IMG/VR virus record: IMGVR_UViG_3300028678_000165
Span: 1-36,712 of that record
Origin: a virus
DNA length: 36,712 nucleotides
Strand: one strand, 5' to 3'
The translations under genes and the position numbers were made by a program. Below the pieces are notes generated by a model that did no database searches, was not told the origin of the DNA, and saw nothing but the letters and a program-made list of their open reading frames with translations. Shown here piece after piece: positions 1 to 6,225 of the stretch (the first letter of the stretch is position 1; the number at the start of each line of letters is the position of its first letter).

Positions 1-11
1 AATGTAAAAAA

Positions 12-24
12 AATTATTTGAAAT
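12..24 (+). repeat. 13-bp direct repeat, left copy (candidate att core)
   Basis: AATTATTTGAAAT at 12-24 overlaps the integrase stop codon and last residues. An identical 13-mer is at 36027-36039 beyond the cargo gene. Position at both ends of the prophage fits attL and attR cores, but low complexity allows chance. Confidence 0.3.
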
Positions 25-1390
25 GAATGTCTAAATTGTGCTCTTTATCTATAGAAATCTTATCTATAAAAGAGCGCCAAAACTGGTTTTTTTCTTGAAT
101 ATCAAGAGCAGGATATAACTCATTTATATCGCAATCTAGCAGTTCACGAACTCTTCCTAAATCTTTAGTAGGATTAATTGAAGGTTTAGGAAGACTGGAA
201 ATAAGTTTTTCATAATTGTTTTTATCAATTTTGTATTCCTCAAGAGTAATTAGATCATTTAAATATAAGTCTTTCAGCTTGGATATTTTTTCTTCAAGCT
301 TTTTTTGTTTACACATATTGTCAACTGCAGGAGCAGAAGTTATTTCATATTCAGAAATATACTTTTTTATTTCATCTTTAATAATCTCTAAAAGCCTTCG
401 TTCAAGAGTTTTTTCATTGTACACTTTTACGTTATCGCAAACATTTAATTTATTTAGTTTGCATTGACATCTATAGCTAGGATATGTATATGGCGATTGT
501 GTTCCATCAGCTCGTCTTCTGTGACGAACAGAACAAGATGACAACCTGTATCCGCAATGAGCGCAATAAAGCAGACCAGAAAAAACATAATCATGAGTTT
601 TGTTTGCGCGTTGATTTCTTTTTAATAATTGATTACATTCTTCCCACAATTCTTTGCTCACGATAGATGGGCAATAGTGTAAATTATTTCTGTATTCACC
701 TTTGTACTTGGTATTCTGCATTAACTTACGAAATTGAGCATGACCACGTAAGATGCCTAGCTCATCCGCTGCATATCTCATGCAAGCTCTTAAATTTGGG
801 TTCTTTTGATAATATTCATAGATTTTCACAACTTTTTCGGCATCATCATTTACGACGAGATGCTTATTTTTAATCGAATAACCAAGTGGAGTGGTACCAG
901 ATATAACTTCCCCAACTTTCACTTTATATTCGAAAGTTGAAAGTATTCTTTCAGAATCAGTTTGTGCTTCTAACTCAGCAAAGGTCATAGATTGTGCAAC
1001 AAATGCGCGACCTTGTGCAGTAGTTGTATCATAAAAAGGCTGGGATACAGCAAGCCAACCTATATTGTATTTTTCTAAAGTTGCTTGTGTGTTCAGATAA
1101 TGACGTAACGAACGAAACCACCTGTCAAGTTTTGTAAATATGATTAAATCAACCTGATTAGATTTCACATCCTCCATAAGTCGGGAAAATTCGTCACGAT
1201 CTAATTTTTGCCCTGATATACCATCATCAATATATACAGAGTGAAGTATCATGTTATGTTCATTGACATATTTCTGCAAAGTGTCCTGCTGTTCAGCCAG
1301 AGAATCACCTTTTTTTGCTTGCCTATCCGTACTTACACGGACGTAAACGGCAACTCTTTTTAATGGATTTTCATTGTTCATCTTAGTCAT
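14..1390 (-). CDS. int: Large serine recombinase (phage integrase)
   Basis: Serine integrase catalysing site-specific insertion and excision of the prophage. The N-terminal resolvase domain (about residues 12-155) has the YVRVSTDRQ motif with the nucleophilic serine and the usual downstream arginines (SGQKLDRDEF, TKLDRWFRS). A recombinase domain follows, then a zinc ribbon (CAHCGYRL with later paired cysteines) and a C-terminal coiled coil. At 458 residues it is within the normal size range. I chose the ATG at 1390 because AGAAGG lies 6 nt upstream; an in-frame ATG at 1447 would add 19 residues with no ribosome site. It reads out of the prophage at the left edge, so the left attachment site should lie at or just beyond position 1. 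Family identity is certain; the att position is inferred. Confidence 0.95.
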   Translation of the reverse strand: MTKMNNENPLKRVAVYVRVSTDRQAKKGDSLAEQQDTLQKYVNEHNMILHSVYIDDGISGQKLDRDEFSRLMEDVKSNQVDLIIFTKLDRWFRSLRHYLNTQATLEKYNIGWLAVSQPFYDTTTAQGRAFVAQSMTFAELEAQTDSERILSTFEYKVKVGEVISGTTPLGYSIKNKHLVVNDDAEKVVKIYEYYQKNPNLRACMRYAADELGILRGHAQFRKLMQNTKYKGEYRNNLHYCPSIVSKELWEECNQLLKRNQRANKTHDYVFSGLLYCAHCGYRLSSCSVRHRRRADGTQSPYTYPSYRCQCKLNKLNVCDNVKVYNEKTLERRLLEIIKDEIKKYISEYEITSAPAVDNMCKQKKLEEKISKLKDLYLNDLITLEEYKIDKNNYEKLISSLPKPSINPTKDLGRVRELLDCDINELYPALDIQEKNQFWRSFIDKISIDKEHNLDIHFK

Positions 1391-1432
1391 AAAATGCCTT
1401 CTTTCTATTTTTTTGTATAAAAAATACACCTG

Positions 1433-1461
1433 TTGCCAGATGTACATTGAAATGATATAAT
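1433..1461 (+). promoter_or_regulatory. Sigma-70 promoter facing right, upstream of a small RNA
   Basis: TTGCCA at 1433-1438 and TATAAT at 1456-1461 are separated by 17 bp, which is near consensus. No plus-strand gene of normal size follows before a terminator at 1511-1544, so the promoter appears to serve a short RNA. The -10 box is half of a perfect inverted repeat (1453-1461 with 1477-1485) that also places a TATAAT on the minus strand pointing to the integrase. Confidence 0.6.
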
Positions 1462-1467
1462 TTTCTT

Positions 1468-1544
1468 GTCGAGATGATTATATCAGATGTTTGTCTGGTA
1501 TCAGTCTATGAAAGCCGTTCTGTTAGTAGCAGGGCGGTTTTTTT
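1468..1544 (+). ncRNA. Candidate small RNA of about 75 nt between int and the lipoprotein gene
   Basis: The predicted transcript starts about 7 nt after the -10 box and ends in a strong intrinsic terminator. Its 5' half folds as an 8-bp hairpin (1480-1487 with 1494-1501, one G-U). Its 3' half is a 12-bp terminator stem (1511-1522 with 1530-1541, three G-U pairs, 7-nt loop) running into a T tract at 1538-1544. The neighbours on both sides are on the minus strand, so the terminator belongs to neither. I see no ORF with a ribosome site inside. The target is unknown. It could act in trans, or its transcription could oppose leftward read-through into int. Confidence 0.5.
1511..1544 (+). terminator. 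Rho-independent terminator of the small RNA
   Basis: A 12-bp stem with a 7-nt loop (TTAGTAG) is followed by seven T residues on the plus strand. Read on the minus strand the stem has two C-A mismatches and no T tract, so it works in one direction only. Confidence 0.7.
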
Positions 1545-1546
1545 AT

Positions 1547-1996
1547 TTAATTGGATTTTGAAAGATATATTGTCGTTGTTGTACCTAATGCAGATGCAGA
1601 GTAAGATATTTTATTATCTGAATATGAAAAATCTTTTGTGCCATCGGTAGATGCCAACATGGCATTGTCAGTTTTTGCTTTATCTCTTGTGGAAACCCAT
1701 TTATATTCGTCTTTAGAGTCTTTTGGAGCATCATAAGTTCCTATCCAATAAATAGATTTTGTGTTTCCGTTGTCAGAAATCCAATTAATGGAAATCACAC
1801 TATTAGAAATTTCAGCTTCCATCCAATTTCCATCGTTATTTTTAGATTTCCATGTTCCACTAAGATCCAATGGCGATTTCTTTGTTTCGGATTGAGCTGC
1901 TTTTGAAGTTTTGCTTTCTTTCGAAGTTGCACTTGCTCCACATCCCGATATAATTAAGGCTGTTATAGTTAATAAAATAATAAGTTTCTTTTTCAT
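1547..1996 (-). CDS. Secreted lipoprotein in the lysogeny operon
   Basis: A 149-residue lipoprotein. Residues 1-18 form a lysine-rich N-terminus and hydrophobic signal, and the lipobox ISGC puts the lipidated cysteine at residue 19. A Ser/Thr/Lys-rich linker (about 20-42) leads to a compact domain starting LSGTWKSK, rich in W, S and T, which looks beta-rich and resembles small extracellular domains. GGGAG lies 7 nt before the ATG. It is the last gene of the repressor operon, 18 bp after the PH-domain gene, so it should be expressed in the lysogen. Lipoproteins at this position in other temperate phages (for example Ltp of Streptococcus thermophilus phage TP-J34) block superinfection. That role here is inferred from position and signal only. 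Confidence 0.8.
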   Translation of the reverse strand: MKKKLIILLTITALIISGCGASATSKESKTSKAAQSETKKSPLDLSGTWKSKNNDGNWMEAEISNSVISINWISDNGNTKSIYWIGTYDAPKDSKDEYKWVSTRDKAKTDNAMLASTDGTKDFSYSDNKISYSASALGTTTTIYLSKSN

Positions 1997-2014
1997 AATT
2001 ATTCTCCCTTTTGT

Positions 2015-2389
2015 TTATAAAATATAGCCACTTATAATTTGACCAATTCGCACAATATCACTTCCACCAGCAAATTCAAATTTTACTTTCCCAAGTCCAC
2101 TATAATATAATTCTAGTTCACTGTCTAAATCAAATACACCAGCTGTTTCTATAGAAAAAGCTTGTATTTTGGAATAAGGCAATGTAGAAAAGTCCTTTTT
2201 CTTTCCAGTCACCCCTTGAACATTTACAGCAATAATACGTTTTTCTGTGAAGACTACAAAATCACGCATAGATTTGTAAGAACCTATTATCCCCTCGTCT
2301 GGTACTAGTATTGGCGCAATTAGACCTGCAGTATCTTCGTTTTTAGTTTTCCCTAATTTAATAATTGCTTTGTTTTGAAAATCAATCAT
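2015..2389 (-). CDS. Bacterial PH-domain protein (bPH_1-like)
   Basis: A 124-residue protein that is nearly all one domain resembling the bacterial pleckstrin-homology family. Support is the pattern GIIGSYKSMRDFVVFTEKRII (around residues 35-55), typical of PF08000-like domains, followed by alternating strands and a C-terminal helix. Start is the ATG at 2389 with GGAG 7 nt upstream; an earlier in-frame ATG at 2428 lacks a ribosome site. It overlaps the end of the upstream ImmA-like gene by 8 bp, so translation is coupled. No membrane segment or signal peptide. Family members of this size are common in phages and genomes without a known role; function unknown. Confidence 0.7.
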   Translation of the reverse strand: MIDFQNKAIIKLGKTKNEDTAGLIAPILVPDEGIIGSYKSMRDFVVFTEKRIIAVNVQGVTGKKKDFSTLPYSKIQAFSIETAGVFDLDSELELYYSGLGKVKFEFAGGSDIVRIGQIISGYIL

Positions 2390-2870
2390 TTTTCTTCTCC
2401 TTATTATCGTATATTTCGAGCACTCCAAGTGGCTCGAAATAAATTATATAATTATCTGCTTTTACATACAAGCCGTATTTTTTCCTATAATACTCGATAG
2501 CTTCCACAAAAAACTCCTCTGTTACATTCAGAAACTCTGAAATTTCAGCTATAGTTCGGCACCCTTTTTTATAAGCGGAAATTATATCTTGCAATGCTAT
2601 AGCTCTTGTATATGCCCATGCTCTGGCTTTTAGTTCCTGTTTTACGTTAGAAACAGAAGATTGATCTAAAATATTCCCCACAGTTGCATGATGATGTCCT
2701 AATTCTTCTGCTAGGGTACAATTCTTTTCTTTAAATGTAATATTTTTCTTTATTGCAATTCTATTTCCATTAATTCTCCCAGAACCAGACGTTAACTTTG
2801 CTTCTTTAGTTACCAAGCCTTGTTTATCTGCTTCTTCTAATAAAACTTCATAATTTGTTATAAGTCTCAC
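2382..2870 (-). CDS. ImmA/IrrE-like protein with altered metal motif
   Basis: A 162-residue protein matching the ImmA/IrrE metallopeptidase type that cleaves or inactivates phage repressors. The HExxH helix is recognisable in LAEELGHHHATVG but reads EELGH (residues 55-59): the first metal-binding His is Glu, while two further His (60, 61) follow directly. A later helix (ARAWAYTRAIALQDI) fits the region that normally supplies the third ligand. The start is GTG at 2870, the only usable start after an in-frame TAG, with AGGGA abutting it; this start is uncertain. It lies 11 bp after the repressor gene, the classic ImmR-ImmA arrangement, so the repressor is the likely partner. Whether it is catalytic is unclear. 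Confidence 0.75.
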   Translation of the reverse strand: MRLITNYEVLLEEADKQGLVTKEAKLTSGSGRINGNRIAIKKNITFKEKNCTLAEELGHHHATVGNILDQSSVSNVKQELKARAWAYTRAIALQDIISAYKKGCRTIAEISEFLNVTEEFFVEAIEYYRKKYGLYVKADNYIIYFEPLGVLEIYDNKEKKND

Positions 2871-2881
2871 TCCCTAGTAAT

Positions 2882-3331
2882 TTAGTTAGTCCAAAAATTG
2901 TCATCGTTCATGATGTCATTGTCATGTTCTATTTCTTCTTGTGTTGCATCTTTATTCATATGAGCTGCGATTGGCTTTTCAGCTTCTTGTAAATCATATA
3001 ATGCTTTCATATTATCTAAAATTCTTTTCTGGTTAGGTTTTGATAGATTTTTGTATTGCTCAATAATTTTTCTATAATTTCTATCGACACTAGGCATTTC
3101 AATAATAACATTTGAATCATTTCCAATATTTAATAAAAAATCAACATTTTCTTCAATTAGAGATTCTAGATTTACGTGAAAGTACGTGGCAATAGAATTT
3201 AATTTTTCTGCACTTGGCTTATTTTTATCTATTTTGCAAAGCGAACCTCTAGCAAAATTCAAATCTTTTTCAATTTTATTAATAGAAACTCCATTTGCCT
3301 TAGCCAATTCTTTTATTTTATCGTATAGCAT
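2882..3331 (-). CDS. XRE-family phage repressor (CI-like)
   Basis: A 149-residue DNA-binding repressor. Residues 1-62 form an XRE-type helix-turn-helix (KIKELAKANGVSINKIEKDL, then the recognition segment ARGSLCKIDKNKPS). The remaining acidic C-terminal part probably mediates oligomerisation. GGAGG lies 5 nt before the ATG at 3331; an ATG 12 nt earlier has no better site. It is divergent from the Cro-like gene at 3557 and separated from it by three operator-like repeats. Its HTH is clearly related to that of the 3557 protein (shared GS[LV]CK core), as expected for a CI/Cro pair binding the same sites. No autocleavage Ser/Lys domain is evident, fitting inactivation through the ImmA-like neighbour. 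Confidence 0.85.
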   Translation of the reverse strand: MLYDKIKELAKANGVSINKIEKDLNFARGSLCKIDKNKPSAEKLNSIATYFHVNLESLIEENVDFLLNIGNDSNVIIEMPSVDRNYRKIIEQYKNLSKPNQKRILDNMKALYDLQEAEKPIAAHMNKDATQEEIEHDNDIMNDDNFWTN

Positions 3332-3348
3332 AATTTCCTCCAATGTAT

Positions 3349-3430
3349 CTGAAAAAATTGCGTAAAAAAAGTATTGACATTCTGAATTAATTACGTATAA
3401 TAAAAATATAACATCTGAATTATTTACGTA
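3349..3430. promoter_or_regulatory. Three direct-repeat operators at 33-bp intervals in the genetic switch
   Basis: A 16-bp element reading CTGAATTAnTTACGTA occurs at 3382-3397 and 3415-3430 (15 of 16 identical), with a diverged copy at 3349-3364 (13 of 16). Starts are exactly 33 bp apart, about three helical turns, so bound proteins would sit on roughly the same face. The central copy fills the spacer of the rightward promoter and overlaps its -10, the right copy is just after its start point, and the left copy is 18 bp from the repressor start codon. The repressor and/or the Cro-like protein are the expected ligands. Confidence 0.7.
3374..3401 (+). promoter_or_regulatory. Early rightward promoter
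   Basis: Perfect TTGACA (3374-3379) and perfect TATAAT (3396-3401) with a 16-bp spacer occupied by an operator repeat. It drives the Cro-like gene at 3557 and probably the whole early region, with a leader of about 150 nt. The leader holds no ORF that I can support. Confidence 0.8.
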
Positions 3431-3556
3431 ATAAAAAACAAAATCCCTTTATAAAACTTTCTTTGTAGCGGTACTTAGATTGTATTTTATTTTCAGAGAT
3501 ATGTCAAGAAAAAATAGTGAAATATTCAGAGGGTAAAAAGAAAGGTAGGTGTACAA

Positions 3557-3781
3557 ATGGCTTTGTATAGCAATATTAAAGAGATTGCAAAAAAGAAAAA
3601 AGTTACAATTTCTCAAATGGAACTTGACTGTAAGCTTGCACAAGGAAGCGTTTGCAAGTGGGATAAACATTACCCATCAGTGGAAAAAGTAAAAAAAGTT
3701 GCTGACTATTTAAAAGTCAACATCAACAAATTATTAAAGGAGGAGGAACAAAATGAAAGGAATAAATCTGATTCATACTAA
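3557..3781 (+). CDS. Cro-like XRE helix-turn-helix regulator
   Basis: A 74-residue protein that is essentially one XRE HTH domain (IKEIAKKKKVTISQMELDCK, then AQGSVCKWDKHYPSVEKVKK). It is paralogous in pattern to the divergent repressor but lacks a C-terminal domain, as Cro proteins do. An AGGTAGG-type site precedes the ATG. First gene of the early operon; its 3' end overlaps the next ORF by 29 bp. It is expected to bind the 33-bp-spaced operators and favour lytic growth. Function by position and fold; specific binding inferred. Confidence 0.8.
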   Translation: MALYSNIKEIAKKKKVTISQMELDCKLAQGSVCKWDKHYPSVEKVKKVADYLKVNINKLLKEEEQNERNKSDSY

Positions 3782-3932
3782 CGAAGAGTTTCTTCTGGAG
3801 TTGGACGGTAAAAAGATTGAATATATTGAATCCTATAACATATCAGCAACCCCAGATAGAAATATTCATTTAACAGTAACAGTTGATAGACCATTTAAAG
3901 AATCTAACATCAAAATCTTAACTGATGATTGA
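3753..3932 (+). CDS. Small early phage protein, 59 residues, unknown function
   Basis: A short ORF with a very strong ribosome site (AAGGAGGAGG at 3737-3746, 6 nt before the ATG). It overlaps the end of the Cro-like gene by 29 bp in another frame. The protein (begins MKGINLIHTNEEF, ends NIKILTDD) has an alternating pattern suggesting a small beta-rich fold, with no Cys, membrane segment or HTH. Its last 23 bp overlap the convergent DUF2513 gene. The strong ribosome site and tight coupling make it a real gene; I do not recognise the family. Confidence 0.75.
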   Translation: MKGINLIHTNEEFLLELDGKKIEYIESYNISATPDRNIHLTVTVDRPFKESNIKILTDD

Positions 3933-4290
3933 TTATTGATGTGATAACTTGTGTGGCAACATTGCTTACCAACCCTAGCGAAACAGATGAAAATGATGAT
4001 AATACGTTCTTGGTGTTTTTCCATACATTATCATCACGGATGTTATCTAAAAATTGATGCCCAGTGAATGTGATTGATGAAATTGTTATATAAGGAATAA
4101 CGCTATCTGTGTATATTTTTGCTTCGCCATTAATATAACCAGCTTCAATTAATTTTTCAGAGGAATATAAAATTTCTTCATTTGTAAAACCATCTATTTC
4201 AATACTACTTACTGCCGCGTTCTTGCCATAAGACAAATCATCTTCAAGTCTCAATAATAGGGAACGCACACAATTATGATCTAATTTCAT
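3910..4290 (-). CDS. DUF2513 family protein
   Basis: A 126-residue protein with the N-terminal signature of DUF2513 (MKLDHNCVRSLLLRLEDDL), followed by the family pattern of a winged-helix-like core and the terminal segment TFTGHQFLDNIRDDNVWKNTK. Start is the ATG at 4290 with GGAG 8 nt upstream; a longer in-frame start at 4389 would add an unrelated 33-residue stretch with no ribosome site. It is the only minus-strand gene inside the early block and converges on the 3753 ORF. Family members are common in prophages near regulators. A role in regulation or host takeover is possible but unknown. Confidence 0.8.
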   Translation of the reverse strand: MKLDHNCVRSLLLRLEDDLSYGKNAAVSSIEIDGFTNEEILYSSEKLIEAGYINGEAKIYTDSVIPYITISSITFTGHQFLDNIRDDNVWKNTKNVLSSFSSVSLGLVSNVATQVITSIINHQLRF

Positions 4291-4390
4291 TAATAAATCT
4301 CCTTTCATTAAAAGTAAGCATTGCAGTGCTTCTGAGGAGATTATAACACAAAAACAGAAACAATTATATTTTTCAAGCAGGAGGAACAAA

Positions 4391-5062
4391 ATGAATCAAA
4401 TTGAACAAACACTAACTTCTATGGAAGTTGCAGAAATGGTAGGAAAAGACCATAACAAATTGCTAAGAGATATTAGAGTTTACGTAGCACAACTTAGCGA
4501 GTCCAAAATTGGACTGGTTGAATTTTTCAATGAATCAACTTACAAAGACGCAAAAGGAGAAGAAAGACCATGCTTCAGTATTACTAAGAAAGGTTGTGAA
4601 TTTGTATCTCACAAACTTACCGGAGTAAAAGGAACAGAATTTACAGCAAAGTACATTAATCGCTTCCACGAAATGGAGGAAGTCATTGCTACACCACTTT
4701 CTGAGATTCAAATCTTGCAGCATTCGTTAGAAATTTTAAATAAGCAAGATGGACGAATTTCAAAATTGGAGAACAACATGACGATTGACCATGGGCAGGC
4801 GCAGGACTTAAGAAAAGCAGGAGCCAAAAGAGTAATTCAGTTGTGCGGTAGCAAAGCTTCAAACGCCTATAAGGATTTAAGCAAAAAGATTTTTTCCGAG
4901 TTGTGGAATGATTTTAAGGATTATTTTCATATCAATGCATATAGCAACACACTTGTACAGAAATTTGAGGAAGCAGTTAAATATGTGGAGCAGTGGACAC
5001 CATCAAACAACACGGTGCTTGAAATCAGAAATAGTAACAGTCAAATCAACCTTGATTATTAG
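4391..5062 (+). CDS. rha: Rha-family regulator with ORF6C-like C-terminal domain
   Basis: A 223-residue phage regulator. Residues about 8-95 match the Rha domain (MEVAEMVGKDHNKLLRDIR, then FFNESTYKDAKGEERPCFSITKKGCEFV, then KGTEFTAKYINRFHEME), a winged-helix fold found in antirepressors. Residues about 100-215 resemble the ORF6C domain (the stretch around RISKLENNMTIDHGQAQDL and the Trp/Phe-rich helices after it). AGGAGG precedes the ATG. A weak promoter (TTGCAG 4321, TATAAC 4342, spacer only 15 bp) may add to transcription from the early promoter. Rha proteins of Gram-negative phages interfere with growth of IHF-minus hosts; here an antirepressor role is the likelier reading. Confidence 0.85.
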   Translation: MNQIEQTLTSMEVAEMVGKDHNKLLRDIRVYVAQLSESKIGLVEFFNESTYKDAKGEERPCFSITKKGCEFVSHKLTGVKGTEFTAKYINRFHEMEEVIATPLSEIQILQHSLEILNKQDGRISKLENNMTIDHGQAQDLRKAGAKRVIQLCGSKASNAYKDLSKKIFSELWNDFKDYFHINAYSNTLVQKFEEAVKYVEQWTPSNNTVLEIRNSNSQINLDY

Positions 5063-5106
5063 CGAATTTTGAAGGATTCTGAACAAACCAAGGAAAGGAG
5101 ATTTTT

Positions 5107-5229
5107 ATGAGCGAAGAAAATGTAAGAAAAATGTATGAGACACTTGCCCGAATTATTTCGGAAAAAGAAGGTGTGAAAGTAACTGTTACAGTAACAAAGA
5201 AACCAGACAATAAAGAAAGTGTGGCATAG
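5107..5229 (+). CDS. Small early protein, 40 residues, unknown
   Basis: A 40-codon ORF with an excellent ribosome site (AAAGGAG, 6 nt before the ATG) filling the gap between the Rha-like gene and the next HTH gene. It encodes MSEENVRKMYETLARIISEK, a predicted helix, then a strand rich in V/T/K (VKVTVTVTKKPDNKE). Eight bases separate it from the next start. It resembles many short phage ORFs placed between regulators; no family recognised. Confidence 0.65.
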   Translation: MSEENVRKMYETLARIISEKEGVKVTVTVTKKPDNKESVA

Positions 5230-5237
5230 GAGGAAAT

Positions 5238-5594
5238 ATGCAAAAAGATACATTAGATAACATTGACTCAACAATAAACGAACTTTGCAATTGGGTAAAA
5301 AAATATGCATCTGAAATTACACCAGATGGCGATGATATCGTTTTTTCAGAAGTAGTCAAAGGATTGGGAACCTTAGTTCAAGCAAGGGCGGAAATGGGGG
5401 AATGTATGAGAGTAACAGTTGCAGAAGCAGCAGAAATAATCGGCTGCAGAAAAGAAATTATCCACAGCAAGATGAAACGTGGGGAATGGGATTTAGGACA
5501 GGCTATAAAGCCAAAGCGAGCCGGCGGAAATTATCATTATATTATTTTCAGACCAAAGCTAGAAAAATTCTTGGGAATCGAAAAATCATTATGA
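5238..5594 (+). CDS. Excisionase/helix-turn-helix-like DNA-binding protein
   Basis: A 118-residue protein in two parts. The N-terminal 55 residues are helical and acidic. The C-terminal part (TVAEAAEIIGCRKEIIHSKMKRGEWDLG) is a MerR/excisionase-type helix-turn-helix that recognises an element by its first helices, followed by a wing (GGNYHYIIFRPKLEKFLG). GGAGG precedes the ATG by 5 nt. It may be the recombination directionality factor for the serine integrase, since such factors are often small HTH proteins placed away from int, or simply an early regulator. Choosing between them needs experiment or homology. Confidence 0.65.
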   Translation: MQKDTLDNIDSTINELCNWVKKYASEITPDGDDIVFSEVVKGLGTLVQARAEMGECMRVTVAEAAEIIGCRKEIIHSKMKRGEWDLGQAIKPKRAGGNYHYIIFRPKLEKFLGIEKSL

Positions 5595-5752
5595 AAAAAG
5601 TGGGTAACTTACTCATGGGTGTGGGAATCACAGGTTTTATACTAGCCTCCTGTGGATATGACAGCAACATGATTGTATGTGGAATAATAGCAGCTATCGG
5701 AATTGTAGTTTGTTATGCAGGCTACAGAATAGGGAATGCATATGAAAAATAG
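5591..5752 (+). CDS. Small membrane protein with two hydrophobic segments
   Basis: A 53-residue protein starting MKKVGNLLMGVGITGF. Two hydrophobic helices (about 5-22 and 30-46) are joined by a short loop containing Cys-Gly-Tyr-Asp, and it ends with a polar tail. ASC-G at residues 20-23 vaguely resembles a lipobox, but the second membrane segment makes a two-pass membrane protein likelier. It overlaps the HTH gene by ATGA, so the two are translationally coupled. Early-region membrane peptides often alter the host envelope or exclude other phages; unproven here. Confidence 0.6.
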   Translation: MKKVGNLLMGVGITGFILASCGYDSNMIVCGIIAAIGIVVCYAGYRIGNAYEK

Positions 5753-5786
5753 CACTGTAATCCGACCAAAGATTAATACAGTGCTA
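5750..5786 (+). other. Perfect 10-bp hairpin between early genes
   Basis: TAGCACTGTA (5750-5759) is exactly complementary to TACAGTGCTA (5777-5786) with a 17-nt loop. It begins on the stop codon of the membrane-protein gene and is not followed by a T tract, so it is probably an mRNA-stabilising or processing hairpin rather than an intrinsic terminator. The 100-bp gap after it (to 5854) holds no other gene that I can support. Confidence 0.5.
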
Positions 5787-5854
5787 TGCAAAAAATAATA
5801 CCAATATTTTTTTGTATCATATCATTTCTTCTAACAAAAAGCAAAGGTGAACTT

Positions 5855-6037
5855 ATGTTTTACAAATGTAAAAGGTGCGGTTGCAGTTTAGATCCAGGAG
5901 AGCGCTGCGACTGCCAAGACAGTAAAAATAAGTATATAGCTCTAATTGAACATGTCCTTTCGGAAGATAAGGACGGGCAAATAACCTTAGGAGGAATTGT
6001 TTTAAATGAAAGTAAAACTTACAACCGAACAGATTGA
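5855..6037 (+). CDS. Small zinc-ribbon phage protein
   Basis: A 60-residue protein whose first 22 residues carry five cysteines as CKRCGC and CDCQ (MFYKCKRCGCSLDPGERCDC), a single zinc ribbon seen in many short Clostridia phage proteins. The rest is an acidic helix ending in a short strand. An AAAGGTGA site precedes the ATG at 5855; an upstream in-frame ATG at 5786 has no ribosome site and would add a hydrophobic stretch from non-coding-looking DNA. It overlaps the next gene by 32 bp. Probably a nucleic-acid or protein adaptor; role unknown. Confidence 0.65.
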   Translation: MFYKCKRCGCSLDPGERCDCQDSKNKYIALIEHVLSEDKDGQITLGGIVLNESKTYNRTD

Positions 6038-6224
6038 AAGGATCCTTACGGTACACGACGAAATAGAGGTTCTGGCATATGATTTAGGGCTTCAAAAAAT
6101 AAATATTATTGCTACAGCTTCAGACTCTAAATCTTCGCTTTACATGGAAGACGGAGATAAGCTGCATATCGAAGTTTCAGAAGATGGCGACAACGTTAAA
6201 ATTGCATACGAAAGGAATAAATAA
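6006..6224 (+). CDS. Hypothetical early protein, 72 residues
   Basis: Preceded by TTAGGAGGAATT, a strong site located inside the end of the zinc-ribbon gene, and ending 1 bp before the DUF1351 gene. The sequence (MKVKLTTEQIERILTVHDEI, then a beta-rich acidic part) has no Cys, signal or membrane segment. Spacing and ribosome site argue that it is real. No family recognised. Confidence 0.65.
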   Translation: MKVKLTTEQIERILTVHDEIEVLAYDLGLQKINIIATASDSKSSLYMEDGDKLHIEVSEDGDNVKIAYERNK

Positions 6225-6225
6225 A

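Noticed and set aside
1391-1447. Longer integrase starting at 1447
   Set aside because: No ribosome site, and the extra 19 residues are unlike any resolvase N-terminus; AGAAGG fits the ATG at 1390.
1453-1485. attP-type recombination site of the serine integrase
   Set aside because: The inverted repeat is interior to the prophage, on the upstream side of int; in an integrated phage the att halves must be at the two ends.
4321-4347. Promoter for the Rha-like gene (TTGCAG to TATAAC)
   Set aside because: The spacer is only 15 bp and the region overlaps a small AAGCA/TGCTT hairpin; too weak to list as a promoter.
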